A stretch of 64,000 nucleotides of DNA from assembly GCA_004352715.1 (NCBI GenBank), contig SCFE01000054.1, forward strand, positions 734,064 through 798,063, read 5' to 3'. Position 1 is the stretch's first letter; every line of letters begins with the position of its first letter. A program made the translations under genes and the position numbers. The notes below the pieces were generated by a model that was not told where the DNA came from, ran no database searches, and saw only the letters and a program-made list of their open reading frames with translations. The DNA comes from Hofstenia miamia (lineage: Eukaryota; Xenacoelomorpha; Acoela). Shown here one piece after another: positions 32,210 to 43,674 of the stretch.

Positions 32210-34627
32210 AATAATAGTAGTAGTAATAACAATAAGAGTCAGAACAAATTTATTATGTATACAACATCTACAAACTAACGCATGACAAAAGAAAAATAAA
32301 ATATAAACAAATAAATAACTACAAATTAATATTTACAATATATAATAATATAATAATGTTGAGTGGATGTTTGTGTAGGTGCTCAATGTTAGATGTATGT
32401 TTAGAATGCATGAAGTGTATTACCGTCCCCTAATGTATACTGTTTTATTAGAAGGAATTGTTTCAATTTTTTTCTAAACTTTTTATAGTTTTTTTCTATT
32501 CGCGTTTCATAATCTAAATTATTCCACAATTTAATTGATATGTGATGAAAGCCATTATAATTTCTATCTAAACTCAAAAATTTTTGCGATCGCTCATTTA
32601 ATTTAATATTGTCATTAAGGAAAAGGAGAGATGTTTGTAGAGATTTGAATTTAAATAAGATAGATTGCATATGCATATGAATTTGATAGAACGGAGATAC
32701 TATTTTATATTTATTATGATATACTGATGCTTCGTCATGCTTTTGTGCAAAGTTTAGAGTTTTTATACACCAATTAAATGTCTTTGATAGAAGCATACGA
32801 TGTTTCGAATTTACGTTAGTTAAAAGAAAGGAACAGTATTGAAAATGAGACAAACAGAAAGCATGTATCAGTTGTTTATGATAATTGCTTGATATTACAT
32901 TGCATAAGTGATAAAGATATCTAATGCCTGCAGTCATTTTTTGAATCTTATTCAGCAGAAATTTTTCAAATGTTAATTCATTATCTATCTCCACTCCTAA
33001 ATAGCTGACTGATTCACTTTGCTTTATTGACTCATTATTTATCTTTAGTTCTATATCATTTATTAGATTTCTTTGTGCCTTCGGAGAAAAAATTATAAAT
33101 TGAGTTTTTTCAATGTTTAGTTTTAATTTATTATTAGTAAAATAATTATTTAATTTGTCTATTTCTGTTTGAAGGTTTTTGTAGCATCAAAAGCATTTTT
33201 TGCGGTACTTATTAGGCATGTGTCGTTGGCATATTGGTAAATGTTGCTGTGTTTAACATGTTTTATTATATCATTTACAAAAATTGCAAATAAAATAGGG
33301 TCAAGTACAGTACCTTGGGGAACACCACAGTCAGTCACAACATAACTTGATTTTTTACAGTTTAATATTATGTGCTGCTGTCTATTTTTTAAGAAGTTCA
33401 TGATTAAATTAATTGAGTTAGCACCAAAATTATAATTTATAAGCTTGTCTTACTGCAAGATATAGAAATTCATTGAATTGAATGCCTTACTTAAATCTAG
33501 TAATACTACACAACTGCAGTTATTATGAGATATATTAGACTTAATTTGTTGCGTGATCGATAAAATTTGGTGCTATGCCCAGCACGAAAACCAAATTGCT
33601 TATTCGATAGGATGTTTTCAGATTTTAGGAATGCGTTTATTTGAATATACAACAGTTTTTCAAAGAGTTTGCTAAAAGGATGTGTAATACAAATGGGTCT
33701 ATAATTTTTTGCGTTTAGGTTGTCACCTTTTTTATATGTAGGAGTTATATCTGATTTTTTTAGTAAGTCTGGAAATTCACAATCAATAATACATTGATTA
33801 AATGCGATTAACAATTGTTCTCCAAAAATAGGAAAAAAACGTTTAATAATAAAAAATGGGAGGTTATAGAAGTGGTTGATTTGTNNNNNNNNNNNNNNNN
33901 NNNNNNNNNNNNNNNNNNNNNNNNNNNNNNNNNNNNNNNNNNNNNNNNNNNNNNNNNNNNNNNNNNNNNNNNNNNNNNNNNNNNNNNNNNNNNNNNNNNG
34001 GTGCTACTTTGTTTAGGGCTTGATTGATCTGTGCCGCGATGTAATTTAGCATGTGGGAACCAGAAGTTAGAGTAAAAATATAGTCGAATGGAACATTTTT
34101 AGGTAAATTTTGCATGGTCTCATCTGAATAATTTTTGAAATCCCTAGAAAAAATCGTTTTCAATTTAGGAAGCTTAACTTGAATCTTCCTAGTATAAATA
34201 CAGAGTGCGTGATCACTGAAGGATTCAAGAATATAAGTCTTATATATAGTTTCCGAATTGGATAAAAAATAACAATTAATGTTTTTTTTCGATTAGGAGT
34301 TTGAGTGTTGATTATTTTTAAATTATAAATAGCGCATAATTCTTTCAATGATTTTTTTTCATAAAAATTAAAATAGTTGATGTTAAAGTAACCTAATATG
34401 TTTAGTGAGTAATTATTGCTGGTATTATCTGAAATTTCATTGCATTTATACTTTATATACTCTACAAGAAAGTTGTTATTTGGATTATAAGTAACATTAA
34501 TTAATTCATTTTCTGAAGAATTTGTAGGTGATTTAATTTCGATCCATAATGATTCAAAAACAGAATGATCTGATTCAAATTCTTTCTTACGTATTGGGTT
34601 TAAAACTTTTGGTACAATTAGCATGAG
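32210..34627 (-). mobile_element. second LINE family (CR1/L2-like), copy 2
   Basis: Reads leftward. APE part 34624-34160 (ESLWIEIKSP, LNILGYFNIN where the GDFN Asp is Tyr). RT fingers 33814-33506 (DLLKKSDITPTYKKGDN, AKNYRPICITHPFSKLFE, NKQFGFRAGHST). Palm 33401-33159 (GVPQGTVLDPILFAIFVNDI and QYANDTCLI, where the catalytic YADD has become YAND). C-terminal tail 32994-32401. A 115-base N gap at 33885-33999 interrupts it. The 3' end is followed by AAT/AGT repeats at about 32205-32235. Lost metal ligands in both APE and RT, so inactive. 5' truncated at about 34627, where it abuts the AAT tail of copy 3. Confidence 0.85.
33885..33999. other. 115-base assembly gap in LINE copy 2
   Basis: A run of 115 Ns between the APE and RT parts of the element. 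Confidence 0.95.
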
Positions 34628-34635
34628 GCATGAGC

Positions 34636-34688
<53 letters not shown>

Positions 34689-34689
34689 C
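34636..34689. repeat. (AAT)n microsatellite, 3' tail of LINE copy 3
   Basis: About 18 AAT units at the 3' end (in minus-strand sense) of LINE copy 3. The same 'gagcaaatttattg' to 'ctacaaactaacgcatgac' segment follows the AAT/AGT tract of copy 2 at 32238, so a trinucleotide tail is a family trait. Confidence 0.8.
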
Positions 34690-36135
34690 AGAGCAAATTT
34701 ATTGCGCAATATATGTATACAAGATCTACAAACTAACGCATGACAAAAAAATAAACATGAACAAATAACTACAAATTAATATGTACAATATATACTAATA
34801 TAATCAATGTTTGAGTGGATATCTGTGTAGGTGATCAATGTTAGATGTATGTTTAGAATGCATGAAGTGTATTACCGTCCCCTAATGTATACTGTTTTAT
34901 TAGAAGGAATTGTTTCAATTTTTTTCTAAACTTTTTATAGTTTTTTTCTATTCGCGTTTCATAATCTAAATTATTCCACAATTTAATTGATATGTGATGG
35001 AAGCCATTATAATTTTTATCTAAACTAAAAAATTTTTGCGATCGCTCATTTAATTTAATATAGTCATTAAGNGGAGATACTATTTTATATTTATTATGAT
35101 ATATTTATGCTTCGTCATGCTTTTGTGCAAAATTTAGAGCTTTTATACACCAATTAAATGTCTTTGATAGAAGCATACGATGTTTCGAATTTAGGTTAGT
35201 TAAAAGAAAGGAACAGTATTGAAAATGAGACAAACAGAAAGCATGTATTAGTGTTTTACGATAATTGCTACACATTACATTGCGTAAGTGATAAAGACAT
35301 CTAATGCCTGCAGTCATTTTTTGAATCTTATTCAGTAGAAATTTTTCAAATGTCATTATTTATTTTTAGTTCTATATCATTTATTAGATTTCTTTGTGCC
35401 TTCATTGCAAAAATTATAAATTGAGTTTTTTCAATATTTCATTTCAATTGATTATTTGTAAAATAATTGTTTAATTTTTCTATATCTGGAGGTTTTTTGA
35501 AGCATTAAAAGCATTTTTTGCAGTGCTTATTAGGCATGTGCCATTGGCATATTGGTAAAGGTCGTTGTGCTTAATATGTTTTATTATATCATTTACAAAG
35601 ATTGTGAATAAAATAGGGCCAAGTACAGTACCTTGGGTTCCCCATGGTCAGTCATAACAATTTGATTTTTTACTGTTTAATATTACATGATGCTGTCTAT
35701 TTTTTAAGAAGTTCATGATTAAATTGATTTAGTTAGCACCAAATTTATAATGTATAAGCTTGTCTTGCAAAATATCAAAATTCATTGAATTGAATGCATT
35801 ACTTAAGTCTGTTAATGCTACACAACTGCAGTTATAATGAGCTATATTAGACTTAATTTGTTGTATGATCAATAAAATTGTGTCCTGGGTGCTATGCCCA
35901 GCATGAAAACAAAATTGCTTATTTGATAGGATGTTTTCAGATTTTAGGAATGTGTTTATTTGAATATACAACAGTTTTTCAAAGAGGATGTGTAATACAA
36001 ATGGGACTATAATTTTTGCATTTAGGTTGTCACCTTTTTTATATATAGGAGTTATATATGATTTTTTTAGTAAGTCTTGTAATTCACAATCAATAATATA
36101 TTGATTAAATGCAACTAACTATTGTTCTCCAAAAA
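34690..36135 (-). mobile_element. second LINE family, copy 3 (5' truncated)
   Basis: Colinear with 32240-33830 of copy 2. The 3' part up to about 35356 is nearly identical to copy 2 (for example the C-terminal frame 35356-35105). It contains a single N at 35072, where about 60 bases are missing. The part from about 35360 to 36135 (frame 35971-35729: NKQFCFHAGHSTQDTILLI, VALTDLSNAFNSMNFDIL) is more diverged and has lost nearly all CpG. A deletion relative to copy 2 sits at the change point. Similarity to copy 2 ends at 'tgttctccaaaaa', near 36135. Confidence 0.8.
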
Positions 36136-36159
36136 AATTAATAATAATAATAATCATAA

Positions 36160-37960
36160 GAAGAAGAAAGGTAGTGAGGCAAGCAACTTGGTGGAGAATT
36201 GTAGAAGAAGGAAGACAAACTTAGCAATGGCATGGATAGACTACAGGAAGGCATATGGCAGCATATTACATAGGTGGGTATTGAGGACATTAGAGGCCAA
36301 TGGAGTTTCACAGAAATTGGTTGAGTTTCTAGAGAGGGAGATGGGAAAGTGGCAGACTGAGATAGACAGATACAGGTTGAGGTTTAGGCAAGGCATATTC
36401 CAGGGAGACAGCTTAGCACCACTACTGTTTGTAGTTAGCTTAATCCCCATCACAGAAAAGTTAAAGGAGACAGGCATATGGTATAAGATGGAAAAGAATG
36501 GTAGAGCAGTGAGTCACCTGTGGTACATGGACGACCTGAAGATGTATGCTAGTTCAAGGAAAATTTTGCAGAAGGAAGTGGAGACATTGGAGAAGGCAAA
36601 CAGAGTTTCTGGGCTTGAATTTGGATTAGGAAAGGGTGTGACAGTGACAATGACCAGAGGCAAGTGCATAGACGGAGATGGTTTGAGGATGAGCAGTGGG
36701 GATAAGATTGAGGAAGTCAAAAAGTGGTACAAGTATTTAGGTGTGATAGAAGAAGATAGACAAGATCATGAGGAAATTAAGATGAGGTTCAGAAAAAAAT
36801 ACAAGAGGAGAATAAGGAAAGTACTAAAGAAGTCAGCATTAAATGAGCAAAATAGTATAAAGGCAATTAATACAAGGGCAATATCAGTGTTAAGATATTC
36901 TGCAGAAATAGTTAGGTAGAACAAGAATGAACTGAGGGAATTAGACAGGGAGACAAGGAAGATACTAGCAGTAGAGGGAGCATTCAACTTAAATGGAGAT
37001 GTAGATAGGCTGTACATGGCAAGGCATAAGGGAGGGAAAGGACTGCTAAGTGTGGAAGAAACTGTAGAAGCAGAAGCACTAATACTATAGGAATACATAG
37101 AAGCACAACCTAGAGGGTCAATACTGGAGGTCACTAATGAATTAAGGAATATAAGAACTGAGAGTGAAAGAAAGAAAGCATACCAGAGTAGAATGGAATT
37201 AGGGAAACAAACAAGGTATAGGCAGAAGGCAATTCATGGATAATACTGGAGGAACACAGAAAAATGTGACAGAGAAGAAAGCAACAAGTGGTTAAAGAAG
37301 GCCAGTCTAAAAAGAAAAACAGAAACACTGATAATGGCAGCACAGGAGTAAGCAATAAGAACAAACTGGGTGAAGAAGCATATGGACAGAAGAGTAGAAG
37401 TAAGTGATAAGTGTAGGCTGTGTAAAAAAGAGGCGGATACACTAGATCATCTGATAGCAGGTTGTGAGAACTTGGTGCAGAATGAGTATAAGTTTAGGCA
37501 TGACAAGGGGGACAAATGGTACATTGCAGCTTGAGCAGTCAGCATGGGTTAGAAGCAGGGGACAAGTGGTATGAGCACAAACCACAGGGCATTATAGAGA
37601 TTGACAAGGTTAAGATTCTGTGGGAATTCAACATCCAGACAAGCAAGGTAATAGAAGCATGGAGGCTGAACATAGTAGTGGTAGACAAAGAGAAAAGATT
37701 AGGAACAGTGATAGACATAGCAGTGCCAAAGGACAGAAATGTAGAAAGCAAGGAGAAAGAGAAGATAGACAAATACAGAGAGTTGGCAGAAGAAATAGAA
37801 AGGCTGTGGAAGTTGAAGAAAGTTGAAGTAGTCCTGGTAGTTGTAGGAGCACTAGGAGCAGTAAGTAAGAAGCATAAGAGATACTTGGAGGACTTAGGAG
37901 TACCAAAGTGGGGAGGAGCAGTAGCACAGAAGGCAGCATTGTTAGGAATTATTATCTCAA
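36160..37960 (+). mobile_element. LINE with restriction-like endonuclease (R2/R4-like), 5' truncated
   Basis: RT from 36190: AMAWIDYRKAYGSILHRWVL (motif A), RQGIFQGDSLAPLLFVVSLI, HLWYMDDLKMYASS (motif C, YMDD) and KWYKYLGVIEE; stop at 36917. After frame breaks a Cys-His motif follows: CRLCKKEADTLDHLIAGCENL and then YKFRHDKGD (about 37412-37513). The restriction-like endonuclease lies at 37516-37950: KILWEFNIQTSKVIE, RLNIVVVDKEKRLGTVIDIAVP, then EKEKIDKYRELAEEI. This matches the RPD..D..P...EK..KY signature, except that the first RPD is RLN, so the catalytic Asp looks lost. RT, CCHC, endonuclease order identifies the early-branching, site-specific LINE group; exact clade not determined. Almost no CpG. 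Confidence 0.85.
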
Positions 37961-40306
37961 TACATCCATACAAAATATACAGATTAATTATCCCACTGTA
38001 CCTTTGACTATTGCAGGAGATTTCAATAATAATAGTATCAAAGATCTTGTAACTAATGGTTTTACTAAACTAGATCATGGTCCTACAAGAGGTATATCTT
38101 CACTTGATTTAGTGCTTATAAACTCTCCACATCTTGTAGATTATGCTGTAACTATATCACCATGCTTCACAACAGATCACATTGGGGTTCTTGTAAACCC
38201 AATTTGTTGATTTCCAGTTAAACACTTTCAACTATCTTTCCATGACTTAGATGCTCAGTTTCATCTAGCATTTTCAACTGCACTTATATCTAGTTCATTT
38301 GATTACATTTATGATTTTACAGACACTAATCTTGCATTGACTAAACTTCAACAGCACATAAAGGAACTATTTGAAAATTGCTATCCTATTAGAACTGTGT
38401 GGATGAGTAATTGTGATCCAAACTGGGTTACTCCCAAAGTTAAGTACCTTCAAGATAAGAAACACCTTGCTATAAAAAAATTGCAAATGCATAAATATAT
38501 TGCCTTAGATCATAGAATACAACAGATGAAAATTAACTATTTATCTACCAAAAAAGTCAAGGGTTGTTGGTGAAATGTAAATAATATAACACACAGAAAA
38601 TACAGTTCAGCAAAAATTGATCATTCTTCTTTTAATCCACAATTATTAAATGAACAATTATGTGAATGATCAAAGCAAAAGTCAAATTCTAAGCCACAGC
38701 CAATTTTTCTCAAACAACAATTAGATACACTTGATTTGCCTGAAATTCCTTTGAACCTGATATCATACTTAATGAGAACTTGTAAATGCACAACTGCTGG
38801 ACCAGATGGGATTCCTTATTGGATATTTCACCAACACTGGGTCTTTTTAGCTCCACCATATTGTTATTGTTTCAATTTGTCTTTAAAATCAGCTCATTTT
38901 CCTGAAATTTTTAAGCTTGCAAATATTGTGCCAATACCAAAATGTGCAGTTGCCTGTTCTGTAAATGACATATGTGGTATTAGTATTACACCAGTTGCTT
39001 CACACATATTTGAAAAAGCTGTTCATCGCCTTTTTATTACTCCTCAAATCGAATCATTTGATGATCCATTTCAATTCACATATCACTGATCAATGCAACT
39101 ATTGATCTTTTAGCTACATTTCAATTTTATATACTATCAAACTTAGATTGCAATAAAATATCAGGGATTCATTCAACTTTTATAGACTTATCTAAAGCTT
39201 TCCATCAATTATGCCAAGTACAAGCTGCTAACAATTTTCCTGATTTTATAAAGTACTCACAAGTATGTACATGGCTATATGACTTCAGCATAGGTAGAAA
39301 GCAGCAATTATTGTGGGAGGGCAACAATGAAACTGCACTTTGAATAGATCTTGGATCATCACAGGGAACAGTAGGAGGTCCTAATATCTTTAGTATGGCA
39401 GGAGATAAACTTCATAAAATACATGAAACATCATTACTACCTAAGTATTCAGATGATATGACCCCATCTAGTCTTTGTGTTGACTGTGGCATCAAACAGG
39501 AGAAGTCAATATTCATAGAAGAAGTTAATAATATAATAAGATGGGCCACAGATAATAACTTAAAGATCAATAATTCAAAATCAAAACAAATCAGATTTTC
39601 CTTAAATTCATCATCTAACTGCAATTTTACTATCCCAAAAGAATTTGAAATTGTAAAAGAAACTAGTTTATTAGGTATAATATTTCAGGAAAATATGAAA
39701 TTCTCAAGTCATATCAACAAAATGCTTAATCAATTAAATCAAATATTATATATTTTTTGTGATCTAATTCACAATAGTGTCAATATAAAAGATAGAACAA
39801 AGGTGTTTGAGGCAATTGTTGTATCCAAAGTGCGATATGGTATAGTGATTTATTGAGGAAATAAGACTCAACTTAATGACATCAACAAATTCTTTCAATC
39901 TTGTTTTGTTAAAAATTATTGTGACAATATATGTGATGCATTCATGATAAGAGATGAAGAAGACCAAAGATTAGTAAATAAGATCTATAGAAATAATGGC
40001 CATCCATTACACCAGGTACATATGAAAAATCAAAACATGCATCATAACCAAAGTGGAAAAGAATACATTCCAATGTTAACAAGAACAGAAGCATTTAAAA
40101 AGAGTTTTATTCCACGCATCCTATCCAAATTTTAAAGTATTTTATGTTAAATCACATATCAATAAAACATTTTTCACAGACATTTGTGAACAAGTTTCAT
40201 ATGTTTAGTTTTCTTTTTATTTATTTATTTTGTTTTACCATCTTGTGTACTTTGAGCATGGAAATTAAAGTTTTTAAATGTTTTTTTTTCAATGATATGG
40301 ATAACC
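37960..40306 (+). mobile_element. L2/CR1-like LINE, decayed, plus strand
   Basis: Starts inside the APE domain: VPLTIAGDFNNNSIKDL, RGISSLDLVLINSP and TTDHIGVLV (GDFN and SDH-type boxes). Then a linker (MTKLQQHIKELFENCYP, WVTPKVKYLQDKKH). RT follows: CKCTTAGPDGIPYWIF, IFKLANIVPIPK, TFIDLSKAFHQL, DLGSSQGTVGGPNIF, LPKYSDDMTPSS (motif C as YSDD), NNLKINNSKSKQI, LLGIIFQENMKFSSHIN, and a C-terminal tail ending LTRTEAFKKSFIPRIL at 40135. Five or more frames are needed to read it. It follows the restriction-like-endonuclease LINE almost without a gap, in the same direction. Confidence 0.82.
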
Positions 40307-40951
40307 NCTAGTTTATTAGGTATAATATTTCAGGAAAATATGAAATTCTCAAGTCATATCAACAAAATGCTTAATCAATTAAATCAAATATTATATATTT
40401 TTTGTGATCTAATTCACAATAGTGTCAATATAAAAGATAGAACAAAGGTGTTTGAGGCAATTGTTGTATCCAAAGTGCGATATGGTATAGTGATTTATTG
40501 AGGAAATAAGACTCAACTTAATGACATCAACAAATTCTTTCAATCTTGTTTTGTTAAAAATTATTGTGACAATATATGTGATGCATTCATGATAAGAGAT
40601 GAAGAAGACCAAAGATTAGTAAATAAGATCTATAGAAATAATGGCCATCCATTACACCAGGTACATATGAAAAATCAAAACATGCATCATAACCAAAGTG
40701 GAAAAGAATACATTCCAATGTTAACAAGAACAGAAGCATTTAAAAAGAGTTTTATTCCACGCATCCTATCCAAATTTTAAAGTATTTTATGTTAAATCAC
40801 ATATCAATAAAACATTTTTCACAGACATTTGTGAACAAGTTTCATATGTTTAGTTTTCTTTTTATTTATTTATTTTGTTTTACCATCTTGTGTACTTTGA
40901 GCATGGAAATTAAAGTTTTTAAATGTTTTTTTTTCAATGATATGGATAACC
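39663..40951. other. duplicated 644-bp block around a single N (likely assembly artefact)
   Basis: Bases 39663-40306 are repeated, apparently without a change, at 40308-40951, with one N at 40307 between. The second copy then continues into unique sequence. This is the signature of two overlapping contig ends joined without merging, so the second LINE tail should not be counted as a separate insertion. Confidence 0.85.
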
Positions 40952-41055
40952 ATTTAGAAGAGTTGCATAAGACTAGAGCCCTAATTAGATTTAGAGTAAA
41001 GAAATTCCACTTCTGGGATGTAAGTGGTAAACTTAAGTGCTCAAGAAAATATTAA

Positions 41056-42269
41056 AATAACCTGTGCTCAGTGCATTCATCACCTTGTGCAATTTAGGTG
41101 AAAGCATTAGTACCAATTTTAACAGTGAATGACAAGCAGTACAAATGCTCTAGCCATATACCTAACCTAAGTTAAAGGATATACCAGTAAACTTGTCCAT
41201 CATCTGGATGCCCCTTAACTATGCAGTTGAAAATTAGAAAAATATAATTTAATAAAAATAAAAGTAAGAGAAAATAAAAGTAAAACAAATTTAGTGAGAA
41301 TAAATCAAAGAAATAAAATGAACAAAATTCAGATATATATACAAAATTAACTTGTATCTGTAAAAAAAAGCATTCTGTGAAAATATAGGCAAATACAAGG
41401 CAAGTGCAAAATTGGTTTCTACTTCAATTTTACTGCATTTCAAAATTAACAGAAATTCACACTAAAATCTAAATACCACCATTTTCACTTTGCCAAATTA
41501 CTATTGGAAATAATTCATAATAATAAAATTGAAATTGTAATTACATGAAATAATGAAAGTTTGAAACATATAGAAATGTCATTATGCCACACCATGGAAT
41601 CCATTTGATATTACATAAACTAAGTTATCAAATATTGTTTGATTTTTTTAACCACAATTGCCATGATTTCTTGTGAGATGAATCTGTAAATTATTGTTAA
41701 TGTAAATTCTTCATGGCCATAAGGTAGGGGAAGTGCAGAAACATTTTTTCTGACTAAAAGGAAGGGAAACATAAAATGTGTGCAATTTTTCAAGATTTTT
41801 TCAATTTTCAAATTACACTTTAATAATAGTATGTTTCAGGAAATTTCTGTATTATACACTACAAAATTGACAAATTTTTAGTGCATTTTCAATTGCATAA
41901 AATAAGTAAATTCAAAATGTTCACCTAATGGTATGAATGTGTGCTTAGTCCCAAATTCAATCAATATTGTTTAATATTTTGACAAAACTCAAGAAAATCA
42001 CCAAATTAAAAAAATGTTAAGCTCTTGCTAAAATCAATAAATTCTAAAATTAAAAACAATGTGCTTAGTTTTTATGTGTCACACATATATGTTTTTAGAT
42101 TTTTGAAGTAGGTGCATGGTATTGAATTTGAATATAAAAAATGTTATCAACCCTATTGAGTATTGTCAAGTGGTGTAATTAGGAACAGATTGGTAAATAG
42201 AAATAGTAAACAGTGAGGAAATTTTATCACTATAGGTTTATGTACCACAGGGTAGCCATAGCTATTCCA
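41056..42269. other. gene-free, CpG-poor stretch
   Basis: No coding sequence or repeat recognised. CG dinucleotides are essentially absent by eye. Confidence 0.5.
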
Positions 42270-42277
42270 ATCAATTT

Positions 42278-42682
42278 TGGTTGGTTCTTAAATCTGTCAA
42301 TTCATAATCTTATGGCTGTCAGAATATATCTTACAGCTGTCAGAAAAAGATGTAACTATGGAAATCACTTTTAGCCAATAGCATTAATCAAAAAGCATTA
42401 TCAATATGGTAAATAGTAAAATACTTAAAACTGTTTAAATAGCTTTTGAAATTTAAGTAATTCATTAATGTGAAACCTTTGAAAAATTTTCAAAATTATA
42501 TATGTAGGAAGTAATTGAAATGTTATTTTAATGCTTTTCTCATATAGTTACTATTTTAACTAGATGTCTCTTAAGCAATGTCCCAATTAAGCTCATTTTA
42601 AACAAAAACGACTTTTTCTGACAGTTGTAAGATGAATTCTGACAGCCATAAGATTATGAATTGACAGATTTAAGAACCAACC
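42278..42682. mobile_element. MITE with 70-bp inverted repeats and 8-bp TSD
   Basis: About 405 bp. The left arm 42279-42348 begins GGTTGGTTCTTAAATCTGTC and is matched by the complement of 42612-42682 with only a few differences. The octamer ATCAATTT flanks both sides (42270-42277 and 42683-42690). No coding sequence. Long arms and an 8-bp duplication fit a hAT-type or similar cut-and-paste foldback MITE; the superfamily is not proven because the ends lack the usual CAG. Confidence 0.75.
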
Positions 42683-43279
42683 ATCAATTTCATTAGTTAT
42701 TTTAAAAGTAAAATTTTTTAAAATTTAATGCCTAAATTGAAATACCCTACAGAAAAGAAAGGAATCTTAAGCAAAAAAGTTAATATATTTCCAAAAGCAA
42801 ATATATATATATATGTCTATAAATTCTATTTTAAGAAAATTAAATAATGTTTAATACAAATTGAGTTTGTAAATTGAAAAAAATGAAATATATATTTTCA
42901 TAGGGTGACTATGAACATCATTAAGGGAACAGTTAAGCAGAATTTGAAGATTTCAGTGATTTTAGTTTGCACTGGATTGCTATATGATATTGTAATTGAA
43001 CATACCTAAAGCTAGCAGTCATTACACATTTATCATACAACTTTGCAAATTTTTAAAGCATTTTCATTGCTGCTTTGGGTTTTTTCCATAGTTGAAAGTG
43101 CTGCTTTCCAATTTTCTCCTGATGAAAACAATGAAATCTAACAAAAATGTGTGAATAACTTCTGTGTTCCCAAGTGCTACTTTTCATACCAGTGAGAAAA
43201 AACTAGTTTTTTCATGTCAAAAATAATTTTTTATTGAATTTTACAAAGATAAATGGCGTTTTGTACAATCTCCACAGAT

Positions 43280-43674
43280 AATGGTGCTTTGTACCATTGT
43301 TTTTTCCACATGCAGTTGTTTTTATGTTATTTAACTCTTGCTTATATATATTTTGATGTTTTTAGAATGAGTGATGACAGATCAAAAAAGCAAAATACTA
43401 TGAAAACTTTGAATAAGAACTTCTTAAAAAACTTTTTATTTAATTTTGCTATAGATGTTTGTTTAGCAAATAAAACTACTTCTAGTGTTCTTCTGCAGTC
43501 TTATTTGGATATTAAAGGCATTATTTGTTAGTTGTAATGATGTTTTGAATATAGTTTTCATATACAAAAAAGCATAGTACAAAGCACCTCCTAGTACATA
43601 GCACTACTATCTATTTCAAAGGTGTACAAAGAGTACAAAATCTATGTTTGATTTTTGTACAAAGCACCACATAT
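43280..43674. mobile_element. possible MITE with GGTGCTTTGTAC ends
   Basis: TGGTGCTTTGTAC at about 43280 is mirrored by GTACAAAGCACCA at about 43662-43674. More copies of the inner word (GTACAAAGCACC near 43577, GTACATAGCAC near 43591, GTACAAAGAGTAC near 43626) lie close to the right end. No target-site duplication could be fixed. A 92-codon frame inside has no recognisable similarity. Confidence 0.4.

Noticed and set aside
36766-37973. Several long minus-strand frames (Ser/Leu rich)
   Set aside because: Shadows of the purine-rich plus-strand LINE, whose RT and endonuclease boxes are clear.
40308-41055. A second LINE tail as a separate tandem insertion
   Set aside because: Exact repeat around a single N, better explained as an assembly artefact.
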